Shown: positions 1-7,430 of the stretch, one piece after another | Numbering within the stretch: position 1 is the first letter of the stretch | Layout: each line of letters starts with the position of its first letter | DNA from: Baffinella frigidus | Taxonomy: Eukaryota > Cryptophyceae > Cryptomonadales > Baffinellaceae | Assembly: GCA_026770585.1 (NCBI GenBank) | Contig: MU647560.1 | Location: 33,452 to 50,809 of the forward strand | DNA length: 17,358 bases | Direction of reading: 5' to 3' | Program-made: the position numbers and the translations under genes | Notes under the pieces: model-generated | The model's database searches: none | Seen by the model: only the letters and a program-made list of their open reading frames with translations | Told to the model about the DNA's origin: nothing

Positions 1-77
1 ACCCTACACCCTACACCCTACACCCTACACCCTACACCCCACACCCTACACCCTACACCCTACACCCTACACCCTAA
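1..77. repeat. CCCTACA heptamer array (variant telomere-like repeat)
   Basis: About ten tandem copies of CCCTACA, one being CCCCACA, run from the first base and end in CCCTAAG. This is one substitution from the CCCTAAA telomere heptamer. The C-rich strand reads left to right, the polarity expected at a left chromosome end. Whether the true telomere lies just outside the window cannot be seen; an interstitial array is equally possible. Confidence 0.85.
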
Positions 78-80
78 GAG

Positions 81-138
81 ACTATTCTTAAGTTGACGTC
101 CTGGGTTCGGGTGGGGGTGCAAATTCGTCAACTTTCGA
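81..138. mobile_element. Short TIR-type repeat, family A (copy 1)
   Basis: Begins ACTATTCTTAAGTTGACG and ends ATTCGTCAACTTTCGAG, so the AAGTTGACG and CGTCAACTT ends are inverted. The same end motifs recur at 931-980, 11255-11306, 14342-14426, 14651-14699 and, more loosely, 5137-5182 and 16477-16510. I read these as a very short non-autonomous element family. Confidence 0.55.
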
Positions 139-257
139 GTGGGGGAAAGCGCGGTTAATCGCAGCGCTCCGACCGCTGGGGTACGGCGGGCCCTGGACAG
201 CTCCGCGTGTGGGCCCTGGACAGCCCTGGGTACTTCCCTCGGCGGCCCCACCGCGGT

Positions 258-336
258 CTCCCTGAAAACAAGGTTCTCTACCTGGACCTGGAAGCAAGGT
301 CTCCACCTGGAGGTGGAGAACCTTGCTTTCAGGGAG
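258..336. repeat. Foldback with CTCCCTGAAA/TTTCAGGGAG ends
   Basis: CTCCCTGAAAACAAGGTTCTC on the left is inverted on the right as GAGAACCTTGCTTTCAGGGAG, with CCACCTGGAGGTGG near the centre. The same CCTTGCTTTCAGGGAG motif forms the arms of the larger inverted repeat at 319-763. Confidence 0.6.
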
Positions 337-763
337 ACCCTCCACGTGCATGGTTTATGGTTTATGGTTTATGGTTTATGGTTTATGGTTTATAGTTAAT
401 GGTTTAGGGCAAAGAACCTTGCTTTCAGGGAGGCCCTCGACGTGCGGGCCTCCCTGAACCACTGGGTTCAGGGAGGTTAGGCCAGCCTCGGGACGGATCG
501 GCCCGCCTTGGGACAGATGAGGAAAGCACCTGGGGAAACAGGATAAGAAAACCCTAACCCGGGTGATGTTTCAGGGGTTAGGGTTTCGGGGTTCCCTAAA
601 CCTGGGGTAGGGTTTAGGGTCCGACCGCTGGGGCAACCGCTGGGGCTGTCCAGGGCCCTCACGTCGAGGACCTCCCTGAAAGCAAGGCTCTTTGCCCTAA
701 ACCATAAACCATTAACCATAAACCATAAACCATGCGCGTCGAGGGTCTCCCTGAAAGCAAGGT
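319..763. repeat. Large inverted repeat carrying TTTATGG heptamers
   Basis: The left arm (319 to about 450) and right arm (about 653-763) are reverse complements in the same order: CCTTGCTTTCAGGGAGA, a TTTATGG array, TTTAGGGCAAAG, and CCTTGCTTTCAGGGAGG followed by CTCGACGTG. The left arm has about six TTTATGG units and the right about four. The spacer holds GGGTTAGGG/TTTAGGG-like sequence at about 548-620. Confidence 0.7.
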
Positions 764-782
764 AATCCACCCTCCCTCCCTC

Positions 783-922
783 CCACTTAGCAGCCACCGT
801 GGCACGTCCCCCCCCTGGAGGTTCGGGGGAAATTCCGGTTGGAATCCACACCGATGGATAAGATTTGTGCCAGAATCGTTTAGATGGACCGTTTCCCGAA
901 GTCACCGGTGGCTGCTAAGTGG
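783..922. mobile_element. 140-bp element with perfect 17-bp TIRs
   Basis: CCACTTAGCAGCCACCG (783-799) is perfectly inverted at 906-922. The 106-bp interior has no ORF of note. A family A copy starts eight bases further on. MITE-like. Confidence 0.65.
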
Positions 923-930
923 TTAAGAGA

Positions 931-980
931 CTATTCCTAAGTTGCCGTTCTGGGTTGGCGGTACAAATTCGTCAACTTTC
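931..980. mobile_element. Family A short element (copy 2)
   Basis: CTATTCCTAAGTTGCCG to AAATTCGTCAACTTTCGAG. Same end motifs and internal order as the copy at 81-138. Confidence 0.5.
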
Positions 981-1150
981 GAGAGAAAGAGTTCCTGCGC
1001 GGGGCTACCGAGGGCCTGTCTGACCCCAAGGCGCTTTGCTTTCCTTGGTCGGATAACGAGGGGGCAAACAGGTTTAGGGCTTAGGGTCAGGTACGAACCC
1101 AAAAATCGGTACTAGTTGCGTCCATTTCCGTCTCTACCAGGTAGCTCGAG

Positions 1151-1159
1151 TATATAAGG
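1151..1159 (+). promoter_or_regulatory. TATA-like motif TATATAAGG
   Basis: TATATAAGG lies 39 bases before an ATG in strong eukaryotic context (AAG before, G after). The spacing would give a very short leader. It is only a sequence match. Confidence 0.3.
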
Positions 1160-1189
1160 ACCACACTGACATTGAGTATCAAAACCAAG

Positions 1190-1282
1190 ATGGGTGCGTT
1201 CGAGAGGAAGCGCACATATGCCAAGAAGTTCACTAGTTGGGTCCATTTCGGGGCTTCAACTCCCATCCCCGATGGGATCTGA
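1190..1282 (+). CDS. Possible 30-residue basic peptide inside a TIR element
   Basis: ATG at 1190 in the context ACCAAGATGG opens a 30-codon frame ending in TGA at 1280-1282. The N-terminal half is basic and aromatic (MGAFERKRTYAKKFTSWVHF). I recognise no family. It overlaps a longer ORF starting at 1194 in another frame, which runs on into the degenerate CCCCAAA array and looks spurious. Support is limited to the upstream TATA-like motif, the good start context and location inside a defined element. It could equally be chance or the first exon of something longer. Confidence 0.2.
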   Translation: MGAFERKRTYAKKFTSWVHFGASTPIPDGI

Positions 1283-1444
1283 AGACACTAAATACCCGAC
1301 CCGTTTGCCCCTCCGCTATCCGACCAAGGTTACCCTATTAGACCACTCTAAAGCGGGTCCTATTTCTCGCAGGCTCTTGTTAATGTCTCGCTTCGAGAAA
1401 CAGTGTTTTTTTCTCGCTATCGCTCTCAGCCCTGACTGTCAGGA

Positions 1445-1531
1445 CCTAAACCCTAAACCCCAAACCCCAAACCCCAAACCCCAAACCCCAAACTCCAAAC
1501 CCCAAACCCCAAACCCCAAACCCTAAACCCC
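1445..1531. repeat. Degenerate telomere-like array (CCCCAAA/CCCTAAA)
   Basis: Tandem heptamers, mostly CCCCAAA with CCCTAAA at the ends and one CTCCAAA. Confidence 0.85.
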
Positions 1532-1539
1532 CAAACAGG

Positions 1540-1605
1540 AGTTCGAGCAGACGGCAGAGCTACTCTCCCTGGTCACTTCTCTCGGCGGCCCCACCGCGGT
1601 ATCCC
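1540..1605. repeat. Dispersed block G: GAGCTxCTCTCCCTGG...CCACCGCGGT
   Basis: A roughly 60-bp block with core CTCGGCGGCCCCACCGCGGT. Related copies lie near 205-256, 1772-1819, 2185-2232, 2641-2690 and 3008-3052, usually followed by C-rich telomere-like sequence. Function unknown. Confidence 0.65.
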
Positions 1606-1615
1606 CCCTAAACCT

Positions 1616-1763
1616 CGGAACATAACAGAATCTGTGGTCCACAAATACTTCTGAAGCCGATTTATGCGATTTTAAGCTTGGATTCTATGCGTAAAATAGC
1701 ACATCCATCCGTATCTTCGGCGTTGGAAGCCTTAAGATACACACCATATTCTGTTATGTTTCG
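1616..1763. mobile_element. 148-bp TIR element (GGAACATAACAGAAT ends)
   Basis: CGGAACATAACAGAAT at 1616 is inverted at the right end as ATTCTGTTATGTTTCG. It sits exactly between two block G copies. A lone end, CCGAACATAACAGAA, recurs at about 2246. MITE-like. Confidence 0.6.
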
Positions 1764-1771
1764 AAATGACG

Positions 1772-1930
1772 GCGGAGCTGCTCTCTCTGGTCACTTCCCT
1801 CGGCGGCCCCACCGCGGTATTCACCCCCAAACCCTACCCTTAGTATATACCCCCTAGACCCTACCCTTAGTATATACCCCCTAGACCCTACCTTTAGTAT
1901 ATACCCCCCCCTAGACCCCACCGCGGTACT
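1772..1930. repeat. Duplicated segment with 27-bp tandem repeats (copy 1)
   Basis: Block G is followed by three units of ACCCTACCCTTAGTATATAC-CCCCTAG (about 27 bp). The whole segment recurs at 2641-2840 with about five, more decayed, units. Confidence 0.75.
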
Positions 1931-2138
1931 CACCCCTAGTACATGCAGTATTCATCCTATCTCTTCCCGCGTTTACGTACAAAGGGTTTAATCCCTAAAA
2001 CCTACCGCGTAAACCCTAAACCCTACCGCGTTAGGTGTAAAGGGCTTAGGGGCTTAGGCGTATCTAGGGGCTTAGGGGTATCCCCCCCTAAGCCCTAAAC
2101 CCTGTACACCTAGCTTTAGGGGTGAGGGGTGAGGGGTT
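1931..2138. other. Low-complexity spacer with short palindromic CCCTAA/TTAGGG segments
   Basis: No gene seen. Contains TACCGCGTAAACCC and TACCGCGTTAGG segments and alternating GGGGCTTAGGGG and CCCCCTAAGCCC runs that could fold back (2040-2100). Confidence 0.5.
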
Positions 2139-2148
2139 ATGGGTAAGG

Positions 2149-2236
2149 ATTCAGGGTTAGGGGTTGGGGGTAAAGGAGGAGTTCAGCGGAGCTGCTCTCC
2201 CTGGGTACTTCCCTCGGCGGTCCCACCGCGGTATCC
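2149..2236. repeat. Direct repeat flanking the 87-bp tandem array (left copy)
   Basis: GGGTTAGGGGTTGGGGGTAA then AGGAGGAGTTCAGCGGAGC and block G. It is repeated almost base for base at about 2607-2692, so the pair brackets the tandem array between them. Confidence 0.7.
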
Positions 2237-2263
2237 CCCCCCATCTCCGAACATAACAGAACC

Positions 2264-2530
2264 CCTCCTATGTCCCTACGGGTTTCCTACTGTAGGGTAC
2301 GTGTTTAGTAGGAACCCCCCTATGTCCCTACGGGTTGCCTACCGTAGGGTGCGGATTTAGCCCTATGGGTTTCCTACTGTAGGGTAAGTGTTCAGTAGGA
2401 ACCCCCCTATGTCCCTACGGGTTGCCTACCGTAGGGTGCGGATTTAGCCCTACGGGTTTCCTACTGTAGGGTAAGTGTTCAGTAGGAACCCCCCTATGTC
2501 CCTACGGGTTGCCTACCGTAGGGTGCGGAT
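2264..2530. repeat. 87-bp tandem repeat, about three units
   Basis: GGTTTCCTACTGTAGGGTA recurs at 2281, 2368 and 2455, an exact 87-bp period. Each unit has two related halves, one with CCTACTGTAGG and one with CCTACCGTAGG palindromes. The same CCTACNGTAGG palindromes occur in the unrelated-looking MITEs further right. Confidence 0.85.
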
Positions 2531-2640
2531 TGAGGGTGTAGGGATTCGACGCTCGGAGGAGGTCGAGCAGATTTAGGGTTAGGGGTTGGGGGTAAAGCAG
2601 CTCTGGATTTAGGGTTAGGGGTTGGGGGTAAAGGAGGAGT

Positions 2641-2840
2641 TCAGCGGAGCTGCTCTCCCTGGGTACTTCCCTCGGCGGCCCCACCGCGGTATTCACCCCG
2701 AAACCCTACCCTTAGTATATACCCCCTAGACCCTACCCTTAGTATATACCCCCTAGACCCTACCTTTAGTATATACCCCCCCCTAGACCCTACGCTTAGT
2801 AGGCACCCCCTAGACCCTACACTTGGTATTCACCCTAAAC
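2641..2840. repeat. Duplicated segment with 27-bp tandem repeats (copy 2)
   Basis: Second copy of the 1772-1930 segment: block G, then TTAGTATATACCCCC units that become TTAGTAGGCACCCCC and TTGGTATTCACCC toward the right, a gradient of decay. Confidence 0.75.
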
Positions 2841-3097
2841 AATGGACTCTAAACCCTAGACCGGCGGCCCCAACACGGTAGTAACCCCCTTAACCCTACC
2901 TTTAGTATAACCCCCCTAAGCCCTGCACTCCTGTTCCAAGGACTCCTGCTTTAGGGTGTAGGGTTTTGTGTTTTAGGAGTTCAGGGTCAGGGTTCAGGGT
3001 TTCACGGTGGATCTGCTCTCCCTGGTCACTTCTCTCGGCGGCTCCGCCGAGGTAAACCCTGAACCCTAATCCCTAAACCCCAGATAAGGGGAGGGGG

Positions 3098-3246
3098 CTA
3101 AACCCTAAACCCTAAACCCCAACCCCCAAACCCCAAACCCCAAACCCCAAACCCCAAACCCTAAACCCCACATCCCAAACCCTGAACCCCAAACCCTGAA
3201 CCCCAAACCCTAAACCCCACACCCCAAACACTAAACACTAAACCCT
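3098..3246. repeat. Degenerate telomere-like array
   Basis: CCCTAAA, CCCCAAA, CCCTGAA and CCCCACA heptamers in tandem. Confidence 0.85.
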
Positions 3247-3371
3247 GAATAAGGCCTTCAGGGAAGGGAATGCATGGTGGCCATGTAGGTTTCGATCGGT
3301 AACAAACGCACTTTTATCTCCCAAACCCTAAACCCGGAGGTAGGGTCGAGGGTTTCTTTTGGTTCAAACCG

Positions 3372-3592
3372 TACGCCCCAACCCCTAACCCCAACCCCTA
3401 ACCCCCAACCCCAACCCCTTACCCCCAACCCCAAGCCCTAACCCCAAACCCTGAACCCTAAACCCTACCCAACCCCTTACCCCCAACCCCAAGCCCTAAC
3501 CCCAAACCCTAAACCCTAAACCCTAAACCCTAAAACCAAAACCCTGAACCCTAAACCCGCAGCCCTAAACCCTAATCCCTAAACACCCAGGT
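3372..3592. repeat. Degenerate telomere-like array (CCCCAACCCCTAA and CCCTAAA)
   Basis: C-rich heptamer and octamer variants. An internal duplication of CCCAACCCCTTACCCCCAAC is seen at about 3411 and 3468. Confidence 0.8.
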
Positions 3593-3608
3593 TCTGTCCT
3601 CGTCGGGT

Positions 3609-3945
3609 GACAGCGCACAGCTCGAAATGACCCGCCGAAAGACAGACAAGGTGCCTACCACCCTGCACCCTACCACCACCCTATACCCTACCACCACCCT
3701 ACACCCCACCACCACCCTACACCCTACCACCACCCTACACCCTACCACCACCCTACACCCTACCACCACCCTATACCCTACCACCACCCTACACCCTACC
3801 ACCACCCTACACCCTACCCCCACCCTACACCCTACCACCACCCTACACCCTACCACCACCCTACACCCTACCACACGAGAATTTTAGAGGACCTTATTTA
3901 CATGTGGGGTTTTAATATTTGTACCAGTCACATCCGGGACCCGGG
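3609..3945. repeat. Block H, copy 1, with expanded 18-bp minisatellite
   Basis: CAGCGCACAGCTCGAAATGAC at 3609 leads into the minisatellite (3655-3873), then CGAGAATTTTAGAGGACC, TTTACATGTGGGGTTTTAA and ATTTGTACCAG. Copy 2 at 3948-4070 has the same flanks but essentially a single repeat unit. Confidence 0.75.
3655..3873. repeat. 18-bp minisatellite, about 12 units
   Basis: Unit CCTACCACCACCCTACAC. Because 18 is a multiple of three it stays open in several frames and gives hexapeptide-repeat ORFs on both strands, which I treat as artefacts. Composition links it to the CCCTACA array at the window start. Confidence 0.9.
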
Positions 3946-3947
3946 TC

Positions 3948-4070
3948 CCAGCGCACAGCTCGAAATGACGCGGCGGAGGACTGACAAGGTGCCAACCACC
4001 CTGAACCCTACCACGAGAGAATGCTAGAGGAACCCGGTTTACATGTGGGGTTGTAAACATTTGTACCAGG
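3948..4070. repeat. Block H, copy 2, contracted
   Basis: CAGCGCACAGCTCGAAATGAC, GACAAGGTGCCAACCACCCTG, CCCTACCACGAGAGAATGC and TTTACATGTGGGGTTGTAAA. A third partial trace, GACAGACAAGGTTCCTACCA, is at about 4255. Confidence 0.7.
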
Positions 4071-4089
4071 ATAGCCTCGTGTCGTGGCC

Positions 4090-4203
4090 CGTACACCGGA
4101 AGGCTCGAAGTGTGAAACAAAGCACAAAAAAGAAGGCATCCAAGGCTGAACGCTTCCGTACAGGGGTACCTCGCTCATAAGAAACCGCCTCACCCTAGGA
4201 CCC
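4090..4203. repeat. 114-bp segment duplicated at 5388-5497
   Basis: GTACACCGGAAGGCTCGAAG through GTGTGAAACAAAGCAC and CATCCAAGGCTGAACGCTTC, into the left end of a family B MITE. The copy at 5388-5497 includes the same MITE left end, so duplication came after that insertion. Confidence 0.8.
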
Positions 4204-4252
4204 TACAGTAGGCCTATGCCTAGGGTCCTATGGTGGTCCTGGGGGGGGGCGC
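4159..4252. mobile_element. Family B MITE, right end truncated
   Basis: TA then CAGGGGTACCTCGCTCATAAG and the CCTAGGACCCTACAGTAGG interior. The right TIR stops within the G run and joins a block H trace (GCGGACAGACAAGGT). Confidence 0.75.
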
Positions 4253-4295
4253 GGACAGACAAGGTTCCTACCACCCCAAACTCTAAGCCCCGAAG

Positions 4296-4552
4296 CCTGT
4301 ACCCCAAACCCCAAACCCTACACCCTAAACCCTAAACCCTAAACCCCAAACCGTAAGCGAGTCACATACGCCTCGAACCCCCACCCCTAAACCCTCCACC
4401 CTCCACCCTCCACCCTCCACCCTCCACCCTCCACCCTAAACCCCACCAACCCTAAACCCTAAACCCTAAACCCTAAACCCTAAACCCTAAACCCTAAACC
4501 CCAAACCCCACCAACCCTAACCCCTAACCCCTAACCCCTAACTCCTAACCCC
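4296..4552. repeat. Telomere-like array with a pure CCCTAAA run
   Basis: Includes CCCTCCA hexamer and heptamer repeats (about 4390-4433) and about eight consecutive perfect CCCTAAA units near 4448-4500, the cleanest C-rich telomeric run in the left half apart from 11404-11455. Confidence 0.9.
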
Positions 4553-4601
4553 CCACCCCCCCAACGCAGTTTTGGGCGGCGACGTACACGACGCAACGGG
4601 C

Positions 4602-5079
4602 CCGCGTCTTGCCGGAGAAGGCCCCCCAATCTGGGTTCTGGTCCGCAGCCGCTCCTAAGTAAGCATTGTGACGGGCCCGCCTGGGGATAGTTTGGCCTAC
4701 CATAGGGCCCGCCTGGGGGTAGTTAGGCCTGCCGTAGGTTCCTGGGGAGGTTGTGAGCCTCGGTCGGGTCTGGAGGTTGTGAGCCTCGGTCGGGTCTCAG
4801 AGGTGACTGGGCGGGCGCGCGTCGGGCAGGAGAAGGCGCCCCAATCGGGCTTCTGGTCCGCAGCCGCTCCTAAGTAAGCTACGGGCCGAAAGTGGATACG
4901 CCTACCGTAGGGTCGTAGGGTCGTAGGGTCGTAGGGTCGTAGGGTCGTAGGGTAATATGACCACCGTAGGGCTAGGTGTAGGCCTACTGTAGGGTCCTAG
5001 GGAGGTGACTGGACGGGCGCGCGTCGGGCCCGAGAAGGCTCCCCAATCTAGGTTCTGGTCCGCAGCCGCTCCCAAGTGA
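4602..5079. repeat. Three direct repeats of a ~65-bp GGTCCGCAGCCGCTCC block
   Basis: Copies at about 4602-4664, 4812-4879 and 5013-5079 share CGCGTC(GGG/TTG), GAGAAGG, CCCCAATC and TTCTGGTCCGCAGCCGCTCC followed by (T/C)AAGT. A weaker fourth is at 5690-5726. Between copies are a doubled GAGCCTCGGTCGGGTCT (4754-4797) and six GTAGGGTC units (4907-4954). Confidence 0.8.
4907..4954. repeat. GTAGGGTC octamer array, six units
   Basis: Units begin at 4907, 4915, 4923, 4931, 4939 and 4947. The last ends GTAGGGTA. Starts inside a CCTACCGTAGG palindrome, so it looks like amplification of one palindrome arm. Confidence 0.9.
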
Positions 5080-5084
5080 CGCTT

Positions 5085-5234
5085 TTATCTCAGAAAAGGG
5101 ATTTTTAAATTCGTTTTCTTAAGTCAATTCCTGTACAAATTCGTCAACTTATTCTTTTCTCTGCGCATAAGTTGACAAATTTGAAGGGGGGTTGACTTAA
5201 GAAAACGAATTTAAAAATCCCTTTTCTGAGATAA
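5085..5234. mobile_element. 150-bp nested foldback with perfect 43-bp arms
   Basis: TTATCTCAGAAAAGGGATTT and on to 5127 is perfectly inverted at 5192-5234. The interior holds a second inverted pair, AAATTCGTCAACTTA (5138-5152) against TAAGTTGACAAATTT (5167-5181), resembling family A ends. Confidence 0.85.
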
Positions 5235-5254
5235 GCTTCTGTTGAGTTCCTCCA

Positions 5255-5373
5255 CAGGGGTACCTCGCTCATGAGAAACCGCCCCCCCCCCCTAGGACCA
5301 CCACAGGTCCCTAGGCATAGTCCTACTGTAGGGTCCTAGGGGGGGGCGGTTTCTTATGAGCGAGTTACCCCTG
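5255..5373. mobile_element. Family B MITE, complete
   Basis: Both TIRs present: CAGGGGTACCTCGCTCATGAG left and CTTATGAGCGAGTTACCCCTG right, with TA on the right side only. The interior has CCTAGG and CCTACTGTAGGG motifs. Confidence 0.85.
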
Positions 5374-5446
5374 TACATGTACACCGGAAGGCTCGACGTG
5401 TGAAACAAAGCACACAAAAAAAGGCATCCAAGGCTGAACGCTTCCG

Positions 5447-5497
5447 TACAGGGGTACCTCGCTCATAAGAAACCGCCTCACCCTACGACCCTAAAAT
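5447..5497. mobile_element. Family B MITE, left end only
   Basis: TACAGGGGTACCTCGCTCAT and the following ~30 bases, copied together with the upstream segment from 4090-4203. Continues into CCTACCGTAGG-rich sequence without a right TIR. Confidence 0.7.
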
Positions 5498-5594
5498 ACA
5501 CCTGTAGGACCACCGTAGGGCTACATAGATCGTAGGGCTACATAGATAGGCCTACCGTAGGATCCTAGGACAACCGAAAGGCTATAGATAGTGT

Positions 5595-5656
5595 TAGGGC
5601 CCTAGGGACCTACCGTAGGGCGTATGAGCCTACTGGGCACTCATGGGATAGATAAT
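5595..5656. mobile_element. Family E element, right half
   Basis: CCTACCGTAGGGCGTATGAG then CCTACTGGGCACTCATGGGATAG. This matches the right half of the family E copy at 10644-10751. Confidence 0.6.
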
Positions 5657-5737
5657 ATGCCTACGGTAGGGTCGTAGGGGGGGTGCGTCTCGGGTGTCTG
5701 GTCCGCTGCTTCCCCCAAGTAAGCATCTCCGTAGGCA

Positions 5738-5856
5738 CAGGGGTACCTCGCTCATAAGAAACCGCCCCCCCCCCCTAGGACCACCGTAGGGCTCTAGGCA
5801 TAGTCCTACTGTAGGATCCTAGGGAGTGGCGATTTCTTATGAGCGAGGTACCCCTG
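5738..5856. mobile_element. Family B MITE, complete
   Basis: CAGGGGTACCTCGCTCATAAG left, CTTATGAGCGAGGTACCCCTG right, TA after the right end. A further stub, CACAGGGGTACC, begins at 5860. Confidence 0.85.
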
Positions 5857-5967
5857 TACCACAGGGGTACCTCCCTGTACCACAGAGGTTGTAAGGGCAA
5901 TGGCTCCAATGCCATCCCGAGGCGGGCTCGTCCTAGCCTAGCTGGCCTGGGTCCTCACAGAGGTCTC

Positions 5968-6031
5968 GCGCACTGAGGCTCGTCACCTGTCCGACCGAGG
6001 CAGGCTCGTCACCTGTCCGACCGAGGCTCAC
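5968..6031. repeat. 27-bp tandem duplication GGCTCGTCACCTGTCCGACC
   Basis: Two tandem copies. A diverged version (GGCTCGCCACCTGTCTGGTC) is at 7812-7838. Confidence 0.8.
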
Positions 6032-6080
6032 AGCACTCTACACGTCGTAGGACTACTACCCTGGGGGCGGTGCGTGCCCT

Positions 6081-6208
6081 TAATCCCGAGTAACACCTCT
6101 AGGTCATGTATTCCCCCCCACAGAGGCTGGGAACAAGCAGGGTCGACAATCCTCATTCATTGCTTCCGTGGGGGGGGATACATGACCTACACGGGTGACT
6201 CGAAATTA
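6081..6208. mobile_element. 128-bp element with ~40-bp imperfect TIRs
   Basis: TAATCCCGAGTAACACCTCT then AGGTCATGTATTCCCCCCCA (6081-6120) is inverted at 6169-6208. A third copy of the end follows in palindromic arrangement at 6211-6233. A related partial copy sits at about 7382-7427. Confidence 0.75.
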
Positions 6209-6282
6209 AGTAATTTCGAGTAACCCCTGTAGGATTGAGGAGGGACCACGACAGAGATCTCGCGCGCTCTACGCGTCTTGTA

Positions 6283-6444
6283 CAGGGGTACCTCGCTCGT
6301 GAGAAAGCGATTTCCCCTAGGACGTTACAGTAGGCTTATGCCCGAGGCCCTACGGTGGTCCTAGGGGGGGCTACAGGAGGCCTATTCCTAGGGCCGCACG
6401 GTGGTCCTGGGGGGGGGCAGTTTCTTATGAGCGAGGTACCCCTC
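6283..6444. mobile_element. Family B MITE with duplicated interior, TA-flanked
   Basis: TA/CAGGGGTACCTCGCTCGTGAG to GAGCGAGGTACCCCTC/TA. The palindromic interior is present twice (TACAGTAGGC and TACAGGAGGC, each followed by a GTGGTCCT-GGGG run). Confidence 0.8.
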
Positions 6445-6488
6445 TACATGTCGTGTACGAAGGGAGACAGGAGGGACCTTCATTACTA

Positions 6489-6729
6489 CAGGGGTACCTC
6501 GCTCATAAGAAAACGCCCCCCCTCTAGGACCCTAAGGGGTACCTCGCTCATAAGAAAACGCCCCCCCTCTAGGACCCTAAGGGGTACCTCGCTCATAAGA
6601 AAACGCCCCCCCTCTAGGACCCTAAGGGGTACCTCGCTCATAAGAAAACGCCCCCCCTCTAGGACCCTACAGCAGGGCCTTATGGGGGTCCCTAGGGGGA
6701 AGCGTTTTCTTGTGAGCGAGGTACCCCTG
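6489..6729. mobile_element. Family B MITE with left TIR amplified four times
   Basis: Flanked by TA on both sides. The left end GGGGTACCTCGCTCATAAGA is repeated at 6491, 6536, 6581 and 6626, an exact 45-bp period with almost no divergence, then one right TIR. The four copies must be recent. The 45-bp period keeps frames open on both strands and yields 15-residue repeat ORFs. Confidence 0.9.
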
Positions 6730-6817
6730 TACCAACACGGCCGCCATGTAAGCACCCCAACCGAGCCCGTGTCTGAGCAGAGAGGTCATGTGCACTCTGC
6801 TCGTTGTCCACGAAGTC

Positions 6818-6979
6818 ATAGGCCAACGTCCTGAAAATGGGGTAGTTAGGCATACGGCATTGCCTAGGACCTCCTACCGTAGGCCGAGGGATCCTAGGAC
6901 CAAAAAGTCTCGGCCTACGGTAGGAGGTCCTAGGCAATGCCGTAGGCCTAACTACCCCATTTTCAGGCCGTTACCCTAT
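6818..6979. mobile_element. Family F foldback, 162 bp, copy 1
   Basis: The core arms 6830-6888 and 6909-6967 pair at 58 of 59 positions around a 20-base loop. Outer bases extend the pairing imperfectly to ATAGG/CCTAT. Arms contain CCTACCGTAGG and CCTAGG. Confidence 0.9.
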
Positions 6980-7024
6980 TAATGTGGGCTAATCCGATTT
7001 GCAACGAAAACTACTACACGGACG

Positions 7025-7098
7025 TGACCACCATAGGGCCCCAGGCGTGGTCCTACTGTAGGGTCCAAGGGGGGGGCGGTTTCTTATGAGCGAGGTAG
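7025..7098. mobile_element. Family B MITE, right half
   Basis: TACTGTAGGGTCCAAGG, a G run, then CGGTTTCTTATGAGCGAGGTA, abutting a family C copy. Confidence 0.7.
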
Positions 7099-7107
7099 CA
7101 TGGCCTT

Positions 7108-7173
7108 TGTACAGAACAATTTCCGGTGTCCGCCTATGTTGGGAGCTCGAAGAACCTAAAGGACCTAAAGGTA
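7108..7173 (+). repeat. Family C repeat, forward
   Basis: GTGTCCGCCTATGTTGGGAG then CTCGAAGAACCTAAAGG and ACCTAAAGG. Other copies: 10276-10386 and 11938-12050 (forward), 9488-9556, 9966-10037 and 10757-10817 (reverse). A conserved boundary of about 50-115 bp suggests an element end. Confidence 0.7.
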
Positions 7174-7189
7174 CCCATGTACAGGAGGC

Positions 7190-7430
7190 CTATTCCCGGG
7201 AGCCAATGACCACTACGATCCGTAGCTGTGCTGTCCGTAGCTGTGCTGCGAATAGATTTGCGGCTCCTAGGATTCGGTTTAGCCATCAAAACCAAACTAG
7301 TCAAAAGGAGAATGGCTCCAAGCACCCTTTGACCACTCTGGCAGTCCTACAAGGCTGCACCTAACGTAGGACCCTAGGGCAGTGTGTGCCCTTATTCGTA
7401 TTTACTATTCGCAGGTCATGTGATCTTCCT
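7190..7430. other. No gene seen; short tandem and element fragments
   Basis: Contains two copies of CCGTAGCTGTGCTGT (7220-7250) and a partial relative of the 6081-6208 element near 7382-7427. Confidence 0.5.

Larger units (their letters stand above)
1043..1329. mobile_element. 287-bp TIR element containing a TATA box and mini-ORF
   Basis: The 31-base left end (1043-1073, starting CCTTGGTCGGATAACGAGG) is inverted with few mismatches at 1299-1329 (ending CTATCCGACCAAGG). Inside are two direct repeats of ACTAGTTG(C/G)GTCCATTTC at about 1112 and 1231, a TATATAAGG at 1151 and a 30-codon ORF at 1190. Candidate non-autonomous DNA element. No transposase is visible. Confidence 0.55.

Noticed and set aside
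3572-3887. Hexapeptide-repeat ORFs on both strands
   Set aside because: Produced by the 18-bp minisatellite, which is open in several frames because the period is a multiple of three.
4440-4552. CRISPR-like regular repeats
   Set aside because: Contiguous heptamers without spacers; telomere-type array in a eukaryotic context.
6355-6834. 159-residue ORF with a 15-residue repeat, and its antisense partner at 6486-6755
   Set aside because: It reads straight through a family B MITE. The repeat reflects the 45-bp amplification of a TIR and is open on both strands.
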